Below are positions 18,556 through 28,165 of a stretch of 64,000 nt of DNA, in pieces (the stretch's first letter is position 1; the number at the start of each line of letters is the position of its first letter). The stretch spans positions 1,364,001-1,428,000 of the forward strand of contig NZ_CP133778.1 of the NCBI RefSeq assembly GCF_034347405.1, written 5' to 3'. The position numbers and the translations under genes are program-made. Under the pieces are notes generated by a model that was given only the letters and a program-made list of their open reading frames with translations, had not been told where the DNA came from and ran no database searches. Source of the DNA: Pseudomonas sp. CCC3.1. GTDB taxonomy: Bacteria > Pseudomonadota > Gammaproteobacteria > Pseudomonadales > Pseudomonadaceae.

Positions 18556-19254
18556 ATGTCCGACTGCCAGACTCCTATCATCGTCGCCCTGGATTTCCCG
18601 ACGCGTGACGCCGCACTGAAATTGGCTGATCAGTTGGACCCTAAACTGTGCCGCGTGAAAGTGGGCAAAGAGCTGTTTACCAGCTGTGCAGCGGAAATTG
18701 TCGGCACTCTGCGTGATAAAGGTTTTGAGGTGTTCCTGGATCTTAAATTCCATGACATCCCAAACACCACGGCAATGGCTGTTAAGGCCGCAGCCGAGAT
18801 GGGTGTGTGGATGGTTAACGTTCACTGCTCGGGCGGCTTGCGCATGATGGCGGCGTGCCGTGAAGAGTTGGACAAGCGTACCGGGCCTCAGCCGCTGCTG
18901 ATTGGTGTGACTGTATTGACCAGCATGGAGCGTGAAGACCTCGCTGCAATCGGCCTGGACATCGAGCCTCAAGAGCAAGTCTTGCGTTTGGCTGCTCTGG
19001 CCCAGAAGGCCGGGATGGATGGGCTGGTGTGCTCGGCTTTGGAAGCACAAGCCCTGAAGGCCGCTCACCCATCGCTACAACTGGTGACGCCGGGGATTCG
19101 TCCCGCAGGCAGCGCACTGGATGACCAGCGTCGCATTTTGACTCCGCGTCAGGCGTTGGATGCAGGGTCTGATTATCTGGTCATTGGCCGCCCAATCAGC
19201 CAAGCGGCTGACCCGGCCAAAGCATTGGCTGCCGTTGTTGCCGAAATAGCTTAA
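18556..19254 (+). CDS. pyrF: Orotidine 5'-phosphate decarboxylase
   Basis: Catalyses the last step of UMP synthesis, OMP to UMP. The 232-residue TIM barrel shows [10 protein letters not shown] at the start, the catalytic K-D...D-x-K-x-x-D pattern ([20 protein letters not shown]), LVTPGIRP and [12 protein letters not shown] 18556 gives the usual length. The gene stands alone between a small membrane gene and a convergent oxidoreductase, with a hairpin terminator after it. Confidence 0.97.
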   Translation: MSDCQTPIIVALDFPTRDAALKLADQLDPKLCRVKVGKELFTSCAAEIVGTLRDKGFEVFLDLKFHDIPNTTAMAVKAAAEMGVWMVNVHCSGGLRMMAACREELDKRTGPQPLLIGVTVLTSMEREDLAAIGLDIEPQEQVLRLAALAQKAGMDGLVCSALEAQALKAAHPSLQLVTPGIRPAGSALDDQRRILTPRQALDAGSDYLVIGRPISQAADPAKALAAVVAEIA

Positions 19255-19268
19255 GCGTGCACGTCAGG

Positions 19269-19296
19269 TCGCCGTAGCCTGGGCTGCGGCGATCTG
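19269..19296 (+). terminator. Hairpin between pyrF and the convergent oxidoreductase
   Basis: TCGCCG / CGGCGA pair with an inner GCC / GGC step and are followed after a few bases by GTTTT. It is a plausible terminator for pyrF, and possibly for the convergent gene too. Confidence 0.6.
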
Positions 19297-19300
19297 CGTT

Positions 19301-20305
19301 TTAAACCTTCAGAATCAACTTGCCGAAGTTCTCACCACTGAACAGCTTCAGCAGGCTCTCTGGAAAGGTTTCCAGCCCCTCGACAATATCCTCTTTGCTT
19401 GTCAGTTGGCCTTTTGCTAGCCAGCCTGCCATTTCTTTCCCGGCCTCTACATAACGGTCGGCATAGTCCATCACCACAAAACCTTCCATGCGTGCACGGT
19501 TCACCAGCAGCGACAGATAGTTCGCCGGGCCTTTGACGGCTTCCTTATTGTTGTACTGACTGATTGCCCCGCAGATGATCACGCGGGCTTTGTAGTTCAG
19601 ACGACTGAGCACAGCATCAAGAATGTCGCCGCCTACGTTGTCGAAATACACATCGACGCCTTTAGGGCATTCGCGTTTCAGGCCTGCGAGAACTTCTTCG
19701 TTCTTGTAGTCAATAACGCCGTCAAAGCCCAGTTTTTCAACCAGGTACGCGCACTTTTCTTTTCCGCCGGCGATACCTATCACGCGGCAGCCCTTCAGCT
19801 TGGCAATCTGTCCGGCAATGCTGCCCACGGCACCCGCAGCACCAGAAATAACCACAGTGTCACCCGCTTTGGGCGCGCCGACTTCGAGTAAAGCGAAGTA
19901 GGCGGTCATGCCCGTCATGCCCAGCGCCGACAAATAAACAGGCAATGGCACCAGTGTCGGGTCTACTTTGTAGAAGCCGCGCGGCTCACCGACGTAGTAA
20001 TCCTGCACACCCAGTGCACCGTTTACGCAGTCGCCGACGGCAAAGCCTGGATGCTTTGAAGCAATCACTTTGCCGACACCCAATGCGCGCATCACCTCGC
20101 CCAAACCCACAGGCGGTATGTAGGACTTGCCTTCATTCATCCAGCCACGCATTGCCGGGTCCAGGGACAGGTATTCATTTTTAACCACGATCTGTCCGTC
20201 GCGGGCTTCGGCAACGGGGACTTGTTGATAGGTGAAGGTATCGCGGGTGGCTGCACCGACGGGGCGTTTAGCGAGAAGGAATTGGCGGTTAGTCTCGGCG
20301 GTCAT
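19301..20305 (-). CDS. NADP-dependent oxidoreductase, MDR family (CurA-like)
   Basis: A zinc-free medium-chain reductase of about 334 residues that reduces activated double bonds (prostaglandin/2-alkenal/curcumin reductase group). Visible signatures are YLSLDPAMRGWMN, SALGMTGMTAYFALL, the nucleotide-binding VISGAAGAVGSIAGQIAKLKGCRVIGIAGG and VDVYFDNVGGDILDAVL. ATG 20305 is preferred; an in-frame GTG lies 9 bases upstream. Natural substrate cannot be told. Confidence 0.9.
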   Translation of the reverse strand: MTAETNRQFLLAKRPVGAATRDTFTYQQVPVAEARDGQIVVKNEYLSLDPAMRGWMNEGKSYIPPVGLGEVMRALGVGKVIASKHPGFAVGDCVNGALGVQDYYVGEPRGFYKVDPTLVPLPVYLSALGMTGMTAYFALLEVGAPKAGDTVVISGAAGAVGSIAGQIAKLKGCRVIGIAGGKEKCAYLVEKLGFDGVIDYKNEEVLAGLKRECPKGVDVYFDNVGGDILDAVLSRLNYKARVIICGAISQYNNKEAVKGPANYLSLLVNRARMEGFVVMDYADRYVEAGKEMAGWLAKGQLTSKEDIVEGLETFPESLLKLFSGENFGKLILKV

Positions 20306-20499
20306 CGTGGGCACTCATCGTTAAGGCAAAGTCTGTTGATAGACGTTCTTGGCCGTCACAGCAAGTTAATGTGGCTTTACGAATGGTTTTCTATCCGTTG
20401 GAGTGATTTTACTAGGCAGGTTTTTATCCCTTCGAATAATCAGTGTCTGTTAGCGCGTGCCTACACTGAACACGTATTTCCCCTTCGAGGATAAAAACA

Positions 20500-21261
20500 A
20501 TGAGCATGACGTTTTCCGGTCTGGTGGCGGTGGTCACGGGTGGTGGCGCGGGCATAGGACGAGCCACTGCGTTGGCTTTTGCGGCTGTGGGCTTGAAAGT
20601 CGTCGTGGCGGATCTGGATGCCGCAAGCGGGGAGGGGACTGTTGAACAGATCAAGGCTGCCGGTGGTATTGCCCTATTTGTACGCTGCAATGTCACGATT
20701 GAGGTCGACGTGAAGCACTTGATGGAGCAGACCATTAACACTTACGGCCGTTTGGACTACGCCTTCAACAATGCTGGGATCGAGATTGAACACGGGCGCT
20801 TGGCTGACGGGACGCAGGACGAGTTCGACGCGATCATGGGGGTGAACGTCAAAGGTGTCTGGTTGTGTATGAAGTATCAGTTGCCGCTGATGCTGAATCA
20901 GGGCGGTGGTGCCATCGTCAATACTGCCTCGGTGGCGGGTCTGGGCGCAGCCCCCAAAATGAGCATTTACTCGGCGTCCAAACATGCAGTGATTGGCCTG
21001 ACCAAGTCGGCAGCCATTGAATATGCGAAGAAAAAAATCCGCGTGAATGCGGTGTGCCCGGCGGTGATCGATACCGATATGTTTCGGCGCGCTTATGAGG
21101 CAGACCCTAAAAAGGCTGAATACGCTGCGGCCGTTCACCCTGTGGGGCGTATTGGTAAGGTTGAAGAGGTGGCGAGTGCCGTGCTCTATCTGTGTTCGGA
21201 TGGTGCTGCGTTTACCACGGGCCATGCCCTGGCCATTGATGGCGGGGCGATGGCGATTTAG
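20500..21261 (+). CDS. Short-chain dehydrogenase/reductase
   Basis: A classical SDR of 253 residues. It has the cofactor motif VTGGGAGIGRATALAF, NNAG at about residue 89, the catalytic S...YSASK (Tyr-x-x-x-Lys) and the terminal GHALAIDGGAMAI. The Asp in VVVADLD after the second strand suggests NAD preference. It stands alone, upstream of a REP-like hairpin, and its substrate is unknown. Confidence 0.9.
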   Translation: MSMTFSGLVAVVTGGGAGIGRATALAFAAVGLKVVVADLDAASGEGTVEQIKAAGGIALFVRCNVTIEVDVKHLMEQTINTYGRLDYAFNNAGIEIEHGRLADGTQDEFDAIMGVNVKGVWLCMKYQLPLMLNQGGGAIVNTASVAGLGAAPKMSIYSASKHAVIGLTKSAAIEYAKKKIRVNAVCPAVIDTDMFRRAYEADPKKAEYAAAVHPVGRIGKVEEVASAVLYLCSDGAAFTTGHALAIDGGAMAI

Positions 21262-21270
21262 GCAGATACT

Positions 21271-21301
21271 CTGTAGTCACTGCCAAAGGCTGCGGCTACA
21301 G
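21271..21301. repeat. REP-like single hairpin
   Basis: CTGTAG and CTACAG flank the core CTGCCAAAGGCTGCG, a form of the short intergenic palindromes common in P. fluorescens-group genomes. It lies between two convergent genes. Confidence 0.55.
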
Positions 21302-21318
21302 ATTTTACGTGCGCCAGG

Positions 21319-22509
21319 TTAGCGGGTTTTCCAGTTCAAGATCATCAAGGTCAACACGCCTGCCACAATGCCCCAGAAAGCAGAGCCGACCGAAAACAGG
21401 CTCATCCCCGATGCGGTCACCATAAATGTCACCAGTGCAGCTTCACGCTCTTTCGATTCGCTCATGGCGATCGTCAGGCCATTGATGATTGAGCCAAACA
21501 AGGCCAGCGCTGCAATTGACAACACCAGTTCTTTAGGCAGCGCGGCAAACAGAGCGGCCAGCGTTGCACCAAATACGCCGGCAATACCGTAGAAAATCCC
21601 GCACCACATAGCCGCTGTGTAGCGTTTCTTAGGGTCTTCATGGGCGTGCGGCCCGGTACAGATTGCGGCGCTGATGGCCGCGAGGTTAACCCCGTGTGAG
21701 CCGAACGGGGCGAGCAGTAACGAGGCCACGCCAGTAGCGGTAATCAGTGGTGAGGCTGGCACGGTATAGCCATCGGCCCGTAATACCGCGACCCCCGGCA
21801 TGTTTTGCGACGTCATGGCGACCACAAACAGCGGGATACCAATACTGATGGTCGCCGCCAGCGAGAAGGAAGGTGTGGTCCATACCGGCACGGCGACTTC
21901 CAGCGCAAAGCCGCTGAAATCCAGGAGCCCGAGCACACCCGCGATCAGGGTGCCAATCACCAGCGCTGCCAATACGGCGTAGCGTGGCGACAGGCGTTTG
22001 ACGATTAGATAGGTGAAAAACATCCCGATAACCAAACCGGTGCGATGTTGTACGGCCACGAAAATCTCGCTGCCGATCTTGAACAAGATGCCTGCCAGTA
22101 ACGCCGCTGCCAGAGAGGAAGGGATTCGTTTGACCAAGCGCTCAAAACTGCCGGTCACGCCGCAGATGATGACCAGCACTGCGCAGGTGATGTAAGCGCC
22201 GATTGCTTCGTGGTAACTCACGCCACCCAAGCTGGTAATCAGCAGTGCCGCTCCTGGCGTTGACCAAGCGACTGTAATCGGGGTGCGATAACGCAAGGAT
22301 AAGCCTATGCTGCAAACTGCCATGCCAATTGACAACGCCCAAATCCATGAAGAGATTTGCCCCGTGGTCAAGCCTGCTGCCTGACCCGCTTGAAACATCA
22401 GCACTAATGAACTCGTATAGCCGGTCATCATCGCAATGAAGCCTGCGACCACGGCTGAAGGTGAGGTGTCGGCCAGAGGATGCAAGCGCGGCTGAGTGGC
22501 GTTGGTCAT
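21319..22509 (-). CDS. benE: Benzoate/H+ symporter family (BenE) transporter
   Basis: An inner membrane secondary transporter of about 396 residues with roughly twelve membrane segments. It shows SAVVAGFIAMMTGYTSSLVLMFQA at the start, ITVAWSTPGAALL, and FGSHGVNLAAISAAICTGPHAHEDP, a hallmark of the BenE family. ATG 22509 is used. No benzoate catabolic genes are nearby and a GntR regulator is divergent, so the real substrate may be another acid. Confidence 0.88.
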   Translation of the reverse strand: MTNATQPRLHPLADTSPSAVVAGFIAMMTGYTSSLVLMFQAGQAAGLTTGQISSWIWALSIGMAVCSIGLSLRYRTPITVAWSTPGAALLITSLGGVSYHEAIGAYITCAVLVIICGVTGSFERLVKRIPSSLAAALLAGILFKIGSEIFVAVQHRTGLVIGMFFTYLIVKRLSPRYAVLAALVIGTLIAGVLGLLDFSGFALEVAVPVWTTPSFSLAATISIGIPLFVVAMTSQNMPGVAVLRADGYTVPASPLITATGVASLLLAPFGSHGVNLAAISAAICTGPHAHEDPKKRYTAAMWCGIFYGIAGVFGATLAALFAALPKELVLSIAALALFGSIINGLTIAMSESKEREAALVTFMVTASGMSLFSVGSAFWGIVAGVLTLMILNWKTR

Positions 22510-22751
22510 AAAACGCAATTCCTTGTACTGAACAGAGTGTTCTTCAATAGAGTTCGAACAGAGCGCAGCCTAAACGCAAAAGTAACATTTCATTGCAATA
22601 CAGCCGGGGGCGCAAATGACCGTACAGTCGTGCTCGCACTCGGGCTTGTGTACAATGCGGCCTGTTTTTTTGCATTAATTCATTGCCAGCGACGCCCGTT
22701 TACGTATTAACGTAACGCCTTATTCGCCGCCGCTTTCCCATTCGAGTGCCC

Positions 22752-23504
22752 ATGAACGAACAGTTGCAGCCTCTCAAGAAACCCTCCCGCGCAGGCAAGG
22801 CCGGCCGCAGTGGAACCCAGGACGATATTGTCTACGCGCATATCTTTGAGGCGATTCTCGAACAGCGCCTGGCGCCGGGCACCAAATTGAGCGAAGAAGC
22901 GCTGGGTGAAATCTTTGGGGTGAGCCGCACCATCATTCGTCGAGCACTGTCGCGCCTGGCCCATGAAGGCGTTGTGCTCTTGCGCCCTAATCGCGGTGCA
23001 GTGGTGGCGAGTCCGAGCGTAGAGGAAGCCCGTCAGGTATTTTTTGCTCGGCGCATGGTGGAAAAAGCCATCACTGAATTGGCCGTTAATCACTCGACGG
23101 CAGATGATCTGGCTGAGTTGCGCAAAATGGTGCAAGACGAGCGCGACAGCTTCTCGCGCGGTGATCGCGGTGCTGGGATTCGACTGTCTGGCGAGTTCCA
23201 CTTGAAGCTGGCGGAAGCGGCAAAGAATGCGCCGCTGATCAGCTTCCAGCGCAGTCTGGTGTCGCAAACATCGCTGATTATTGCCCAATACGAGAGCGGC
23301 AATCGCTCACACTGCTCTTATGACGAGCACATGCAACTGATCGATGCGATTGAAGCGCGCGATGCTGCGCTGGCAGTGAACCTGATGATGCACCACATGG
23401 ATCACATCGACAGCAAGCTCAACCTCGACGAAGAAAGCGCCTCGGATGATCTGCATGCGGTGTTCTCACACCTGCTGCAAACCAAAGGCAAAGGCCATCG
23501 CTGA
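22752..23504 (+). CDS. GntR/FCD-family transcriptional regulator
   Basis: A 250-residue regulator with an N-terminal winged helix (YAHIFEAILEQRLAPGTKLSEEALGEIFGVSRTIIRRALSRLAHEGVVLLRPNRGAVVA) and a C-terminal FCD ligand domain whose helices carry the metal/ligand histidines (SGEFHLKLAE and SYDEHMQLIDAIEARD). It is divergent from the BenE-family gene, the probable target. Its 3' end meets a REP pair and the convergent purine operon. ATG 22752 is chosen over the GTG 6 bases before. Confidence 0.9.
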   Translation: MNEQLQPLKKPSRAGKAGRSGTQDDIVYAHIFEAILEQRLAPGTKLSEEALGEIFGVSRTIIRRALSRLAHEGVVLLRPNRGAVVASPSVEEARQVFFARRMVEKAITELAVNHSTADDLAELRKMVQDERDSFSRGDRGAGIRLSGEFHLKLAEAAKNAPLISFQRSLVSQTSLIIAQYESGNRSHCSYDEHMQLIDAIEARDAALAVNLMMHHMDHIDSKLNLDEESASDDLHAVFSHLLQTKGKGHR

Positions 23505-23507
23505 CCG

Positions 23508-23593
23508 GTAGTCGCTGACGAGGTACGAGGCTGCGATGCGGGCGCAGGGCCTTTGGATAACTCATCGCAGCCTCATTCTTCGTCAGCGACTAC
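23508..23593. repeat. Inverted REP pair between convergent genes
   Basis: GTAGTCGCTGACGAGG plus GAGGCTGCGAT on the left is repeated inverted on the right (ATCGCAGCCTC, then TTCGTCAGCGACTAC). The arms are about 30 bases, separated by about 26. It can form a large hairpin and probably acts as a two-way terminator. Confidence 0.85.
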
Positions 23594-23617
23594 AAGGTTT
23601 TCGCAAGGTCCAGCACC

Positions 23618-24916
23618 TTAGCGCTGATGCACCAGATTACCTGCCGCGTACGTCTGCTCAACGGTTCGGTCATCACCCAGGGTCATCAATACAAACAACG
23701 TTTCGGCGATGTTTTTTGATTGCTGGAGGCGATAGCTCATCAGCGGGGTGGCGTTGTAATCCAGCACGATGAAGTCTGCGTCGCTGCCAGGTGTCAGGTT
23801 GCCGATCTTGTCTTCCAGGCGCAGTGCGCGCGCGCCGCCCAAGGTGGCCAAATACAGCGATTTGAATGGATTGAGGCGTGCGCCTTGTAGCTGCATGACC
23901 TTGTAGGCTTCGTTCAACGTGTTGAGCAGCGAGAAGCTGGTGCCCGCGCCCACGTCGGTGCCCAACCCAACATTGAGTTTGTGTTTCTCGGCCATCGGCA
24001 AGTTAAACAGACCGCTGCCCAGAAACAGGTTGGATGTCGGGCAGAAAGCCACCGCTGAACCTGTTTCAGCCAGGCGCGCGCATTCTTCGTCACACAAATG
24101 CACGCCGTGGGCAAAGACCGAACGTTCGCCCAACAGTTGGTAATGGTCGTACACGTCCAGATAGCCCTTACGCTCAGGGAACAGCGATTTGACCCACTCG
24201 ATTTCCTGAAGGTTTTCGCTGATATGGGTATGCAGGTACACATCCGGGTATTCGCTCAGCAACTTGCCCGCCAAGGTTAATTGTTCCGGGGTGCTGGTTG
24301 GCGCGAAACGCGGGGTCACGGCGTAATGCAAGCGGCCTTTGCCATGCCAGCGCTCGATCAGCGCCTTGCTGTCGTTGTAGCTCGTTTCTGGCGTATCTGT
24401 CAGATAGTCTGGTGCGTTGCGGTCCATCATCACTTTGCCCGCGATCAGACGCAGGTCCAGGCGCTGTGCGGCCTCGAACAGAGCGTCCACCGATTGCGGG
24501 TGCACGCTGCCGAACACCAAGGCGGTTGTCGTGCCATTGCGCAGCAGTTCCTTAAGGAAAATATCCGCCACTTTTTCAGCGTGTACCTTGTCGGCGAACT
24601 GGTTTTCGCAGGGGAAGGTGTAGGTGTTCAGCCAATCGAGTAACTGCTCGCCGTAGGCACCAATCATCCCGGTTTGTGGGAAGTGTATATGGGTGTCGAT
24701 AAAGCCCGGCGTAATCAGCGCATCGCTGTAGAAGGTGATGTCGGTGTCGGCTGCCAATGCAGCGAGCAATTCACTGGCATGGCCCAGCGCTTTGATTTTG
24801 CCGTCTTCGACCACCAGCAAGCCATCTTCAAAATACTCGTAGGAGGCCTCGATCCCGACGTTGGCGGGGTCGGCGATGCTGTGCAGGATGGCGGCGCGAT
24901 AGGCTTTACAGGTCAT
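23618..24916 (-). CDS. guaD: Guanine deaminase
   Basis: Zinc amidohydrolase that converts guanine to xanthine, feeding the xanthine dehydrogenase encoded just upstream. At 432 residues it has normal length. Signatures are PGFIDTHIHFPQTGMIGAYGEQLLDWLNTYTFPCE, HTHISEN, FAHGVHLCDEE and GLGTDVGAGTSFSLL with the metal-binding Asp. Its start overlaps xdhC by 4 bases, making it the last gene of an xdhA-xdhB-xdhC-guaD operon. Confidence 0.96.
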   Translation of the reverse strand: MTCKAYRAAILHSIADPANVGIEASYEYFEDGLLVVEDGKIKALGHASELLAALAADTDITFYSDALITPGFIDTHIHFPQTGMIGAYGEQLLDWLNTYTFPCENQFADKVHAEKVADIFLKELLRNGTTTALVFGSVHPQSVDALFEAAQRLDLRLIAGKVMMDRNAPDYLTDTPETSYNDSKALIERWHGKGRLHYAVTPRFAPTSTPEQLTLAGKLLSEYPDVYLHTHISENLQEIEWVKSLFPERKGYLDVYDHYQLLGERSVFAHGVHLCDEECARLAETGSAVAFCPTSNLFLGSGLFNLPMAEKHKLNVGLGTDVGAGTSFSLLNTLNEAYKVMQLQGARLNPFKSLYLATLGGARALRLEDKIGNLTPGSDADFIVLDYNATPLMSYRLQQSKNIAETLFVLMTLGDDRTVEQTYAAGNLVHQR

Positions 24917-25782
24917 AACAACTCTCGGTGCGTGGCATGGCCGCGTCGTGAAGACGGCAGCAATTGTTTAATCGGTTCAACCCCGGCAGGGGCGGTGCAG
25001 GCCGTGTGCTGGCCAAAATGGGCGTTATACGTGGCGATGACTTCGCCGGCGATAGAGATCGCAATTTCAATCGGTAACTTGCCTTTGACTTCATTTAAGC
25101 CCATTGGGCAGCGCATGCGCTGCACATGGGCGGCGCTGATGCCTCGCTCGTGCAGGCGATGTTCAAACTTCATGCGCTTGGTTTTAGAACCAATCAAGCC
25201 GAAGTAAGTAAAGTCGTTGCGTTTGAGCAGGGCGGCGCTGAGTTCCAGGTCCAGGGCGTGATTATGCGTCATGACGATGCAGTAGCAACCCACAGGCAGC
25301 TCATTGATCTCATCGACCGGGTCTTCGGTCGCGATTTTGCGTACGCCGTCTGGGATGAGCGCAGGGAACTCCTGCTCACGCGAGTCGATCCAGCGCACGC
25401 GGCACGGCAGGCTAGCCAGCAGCGGCACCAGCGCGCGGGCGACATGACCGGCGCCGAACACGGCGATCTGCGCCTGCACTTGGCACATCGGTTCGAACAG
25501 CAGCACCGCGACACCGCCACAGCATTGGCCGAGGCTGGCACCGAGACTAAAACGCTGTAAATGCGGCCCTTGCGTGTGGGTGCTGAGCATTTCGCGGGCA
25601 ATGTCCATGGCCTTGAATTCCAGATGCCCGCCACCGATGGTGTCGAATATCCGGCTGGCGCTGATGACCATCTTTGAGCCCGCATTGCGTGGGGTCGAGC
25701 CTTGCTCTTCGATGATGGTCACCAGCACGCAGGGCTCACCCTGTTGCTGTAAATCGGCCAGCGCGCTGATCCAGTTATTCAT
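24913..25782 (-). CDS. xdhC: Xanthine dehydrogenase accessory protein XdhC
   Basis: XdhC binds and delivers the sulfurated molybdenum cofactor to xanthine dehydrogenase. The 289-residue protein has PCVLVTIIEEQGSTPRNAGSKMVIS at the start, SLGASLGQCCGGV with paired cysteines, and IAVFGAGHVARALVPLL, the Rossmann motif of the C-terminal domain. ATG 25782 is chosen since it gives the family start MNNWISAL and sits inside the end of xdhB (8-base overlap). The frame is open further upstream, but those residues belong to the overlapping gene. Confidence 0.95.
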   Translation of the reverse strand: MNNWISALADLQQQGEPCVLVTIIEEQGSTPRNAGSKMVISASRIFDTIGGGHLEFKAMDIAREMLSTHTQGPHLQRFSLGASLGQCCGGVAVLLFEPMCQVQAQIAVFGAGHVARALVPLLASLPCRVRWIDSREQEFPALIPDGVRKIATEDPVDEINELPVGCYCIVMTHNHALDLELSAALLKRNDFTYFGLIGSKTKRMKFEHRLHERGISAAHVQRMRCPMGLNEVKGKLPIEIAISIAGEVIATYNAHFGQHTACTAPAGVEPIKQLLPSSRRGHATHRELL

Positions 25783-28165
25783 GGTTTTCTCCTCGCGCCT
25801 TTGTAGCAGCGACAGCGTTACGCATCTGCTCACAGCCCCACAGCACCCGTTCCGGGGTGGCGGGGGCGTCAATATCAGGCTGAATGCGATAGTCGGCCAG
25901 GCTCGCGACGGCGTCTTTAATGGCACACCATGCCGCAATGCCGAGCATAAAGGGCGGCTCGCCCACGGCTTTGGAGTGAAAGACCGTGTCTTCCGGGTTC
26001 TTGCGGTTTTCGACCAGCGTGACCCGCAGATCCAGAGGCATGTCGGCTACGGCCGGGATCTTGTAGCTGGCCGGGCCATTGGTCATCAACTTGCCTTTGG
26101 CGTTCCACACCAACTCTTCCATGGTCAACCAGCCAGCCCCTTGAATGTAGCCGCCTTCAACCTGGCCGATGTCGATGGCCGGGTTCAGCGATGCACCCAC
26201 GTCATGCAGGATGTCGGTGCGCAACATTTTGTATTCGCCGGTCAGGGTGTCGACGATCACTTCCGTGCAAGCAGCCCCAAAGGCGTAGTAGTAAAAAGGG
26301 CGACCGCGCGCCTGACTGCGGTCGTAAAAAATCTTCGGCGTCTTGTAGTAGCCGGTACTCGACAGTGAGACCTGACCAAAATACGCCTGCTGTATCAGTG
26401 CTTCAAAGCTCAGGATCTGCTCGCCAACGCGTACAAGACCGTTATGAAAAATCACGTCCTGTGCATTGACCTGATAGTTGCTGGCAGCAAATTCAATGAG
26501 TCGCTGCTTGATGATCTCGGCTGCGTTCTGCGCTGCTTTGCCATTCAGGTCGGCACCGCTGGACGCCGCGGTCGGTGAAGTGTTGGGCACTTTGTCAGTG
26601 TTAGTGGCGGTGATCTGCACGCGGCTGATCTCGACCTGAAACACTTCGGCCACCACTTGCGCGACTTTGACGTTCAGGCCTTGGCCCATTTCTGTGCCGC
26701 CGTGGTTCAAATGGATGCTGCCGTCAGTGTAGATATGGATCAGCGCTCCGGCCTGATTGAGAAAGCTGGCCGTGAACGAAATGCCGAACTTCACCGGCGT
26801 CAGAGCCAGCCCCTTTTTCAGAATCGGACTACCGGCGTTGAAGGCCCGGATGGCAGCGCGACGCTCTGTGTACTGGCTGCTGGCCTCAAGGTCTGCGGTC
26901 ATTTCGTGAAGCAAGTTGTGCTCCACGGTTTGGTAATAGTGGGTCACATTACGGTCGGTTTTGCCGTAGTAATTAGCCTTGCGCACCGCCAGCGGGTCGA
27001 GCTGCAAATGACGGGCAATCCGGTCCATGACTTCTTCGATGGCGACCATTCCTTGGGGGCCACCGAAGCCTCGATACGCCGTGTTCGAGGCGGTGTTGGT
27101 TTTGCAGCGATGGCCATTGATGGTGGCGTCGCCCAAGTAATAAGCGTTGTCTGCGTGAAACATGGCACGGTCGACAATCGACCCGGACAAGTCAGGTGAA
27201 TAGCCACAGTTGCCTGCCAGATCCAATTGGATGCCTTGCAACTGGCCGTTGTCATCGAAGCCGACGTCGTACTCGATATAAAACGGGTGCCGCTTGCCGG
27301 TCATCTGCATGTCTTCGACCCGTGGCAGACGCATCTTGGTCGGCTGACCGGTCAGGTGCGCCACCACCGCGCACAAGCAGGCCGGGCTGGCGGCCTGGGT
27401 TTCCTTGCCCCCGAAGCCCCCGCCCATGCGGCGCATGTCGACGACGATTTTGTTCATCGACACACCGAGCACTTCAGCCACCAGCTTCTGGATTTCGGTC
27501 GGGTGCTGGGTCGAGCTGTAAACAATCATGCCGCCGTCTTCGGTAGGCATGACCGAAGAGATCTGGGTCTCCAGGTAAAAGTGTTCTTGCCCGCCGATAT
27601 GCACGCTGCCTTGCAACCGATGAGAGGCCTTGGCCAGCGCCGTGGCAGAATCGCCGCGTTGGTGGGTATGGCTGTCGAGCACGAAGTGTTTCTTGCGCAG
27701 CGCCTCCACCACATCCAACACCGGTTCTAGGTCTTGGTATTCAATAATTGCCGCCATCGCCGCCTGGCGCGCGGTGTCTAGGTCACAGGCGGCCACGGCC
27801 AGCACTGGCTGCCCGACAAATTCCACTTTATCGATGGCCAGTAACGGGTCGCCAGGCAGCAGCGGGCCGATGTCTTTGAGGCCGGGGATGTCTTCGTGGG
27901 TGATGGCCAGGCGCACGCCAGCAAACGCGTAGCACGGCGTAGTATCGACGCGAATGATTCGGGCGTGAGCCCGGTCAGACAAGCGTGCATAAACGTGTAG
28001 CTGGTTAGGAAACTCCAGTCGGTCATCAATGTACTGCGCTTCGCCAGACACGTGCTTTTCGGCGCTGTCATGCTTGACGCTGCGCCCGACACCGGTTTTC
28101 AGATCCTGCACAAACAGGGCGCTTAACTCGGCCTGCGAGGGTTCGATCGAGTGATGATTAGACAT
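25775..28165 (-). CDS. xdhB: Xanthine dehydrogenase, molybdopterin-binding subunit
   Basis: Large subunit of the bacterial two-subunit xanthine dehydrogenase, oxidising hypoxanthine and xanthine to urate. The 796 residues contain GQPVLAVAA, the cofactor loop RRMGGGFGGKETQA, AYRGFGGPQGM, the GTEMGQGLNVKVAQVVAE segment, and the catalytic glutamate region KAVGEPPFMLGIAAW near the end. It overlaps xdhA by 8 bases and xdhC by 8 bases, so all are translationally coupled. Confidence 0.96.
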   Translation of the reverse strand: MSNHHSIEPSQAELSALFVQDLKTGVGRSVKHDSAEKHVSGEAQYIDDRLEFPNQLHVYARLSDRAHARIIRVDTTPCYAFAGVRLAITHEDIPGLKDIGPLLPGDPLLAIDKVEFVGQPVLAVAACDLDTARQAAMAAIIEYQDLEPVLDVVEALRKKHFVLDSHTHQRGDSATALAKASHRLQGSVHIGGQEHFYLETQISSVMPTEDGGMIVYSSTQHPTEIQKLVAEVLGVSMNKIVVDMRRMGGGFGGKETQAASPACLCAVVAHLTGQPTKMRLPRVEDMQMTGKRHPFYIEYDVGFDDNGQLQGIQLDLAGNCGYSPDLSGSIVDRAMFHADNAYYLGDATINGHRCKTNTASNTAYRGFGGPQGMVAIEEVMDRIARHLQLDPLAVRKANYYGKTDRNVTHYYQTVEHNLLHEMTADLEASSQYTERRAAIRAFNAGSPILKKGLALTPVKFGISFTASFLNQAGALIHIYTDGSIHLNHGGTEMGQGLNVKVAQVVAEVFQVEISRVQITATNTDKVPNTSPTAASSGADLNGKAAQNAAEIIKQRLIEFAASNYQVNAQDVIFHNGLVRVGEQILSFEALIQQAYFGQVSLSSTGYYKTPKIFYDRSQARGRPFYYYAFGAACTEVIVDTLTGEYKMLRTDILHDVGASLNPAIDIGQVEGGYIQGAGWLTMEELVWNAKGKLMTNGPASYKIPAVADMPLDLRVTLVENRKNPEDTVFHSKAVGEPPFMLGIAAWCAIKDAVASLADYRIQPDIDAPATPERVLWGCEQMRNAVAATKARGENHE

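Noticed and set aside
22707..23288. 193-codon frame antisense to the GntR regulator
   Set aside because: Shadow of a clear regulator gene; composition rich in His, Arg and Gln typical of a false frame.
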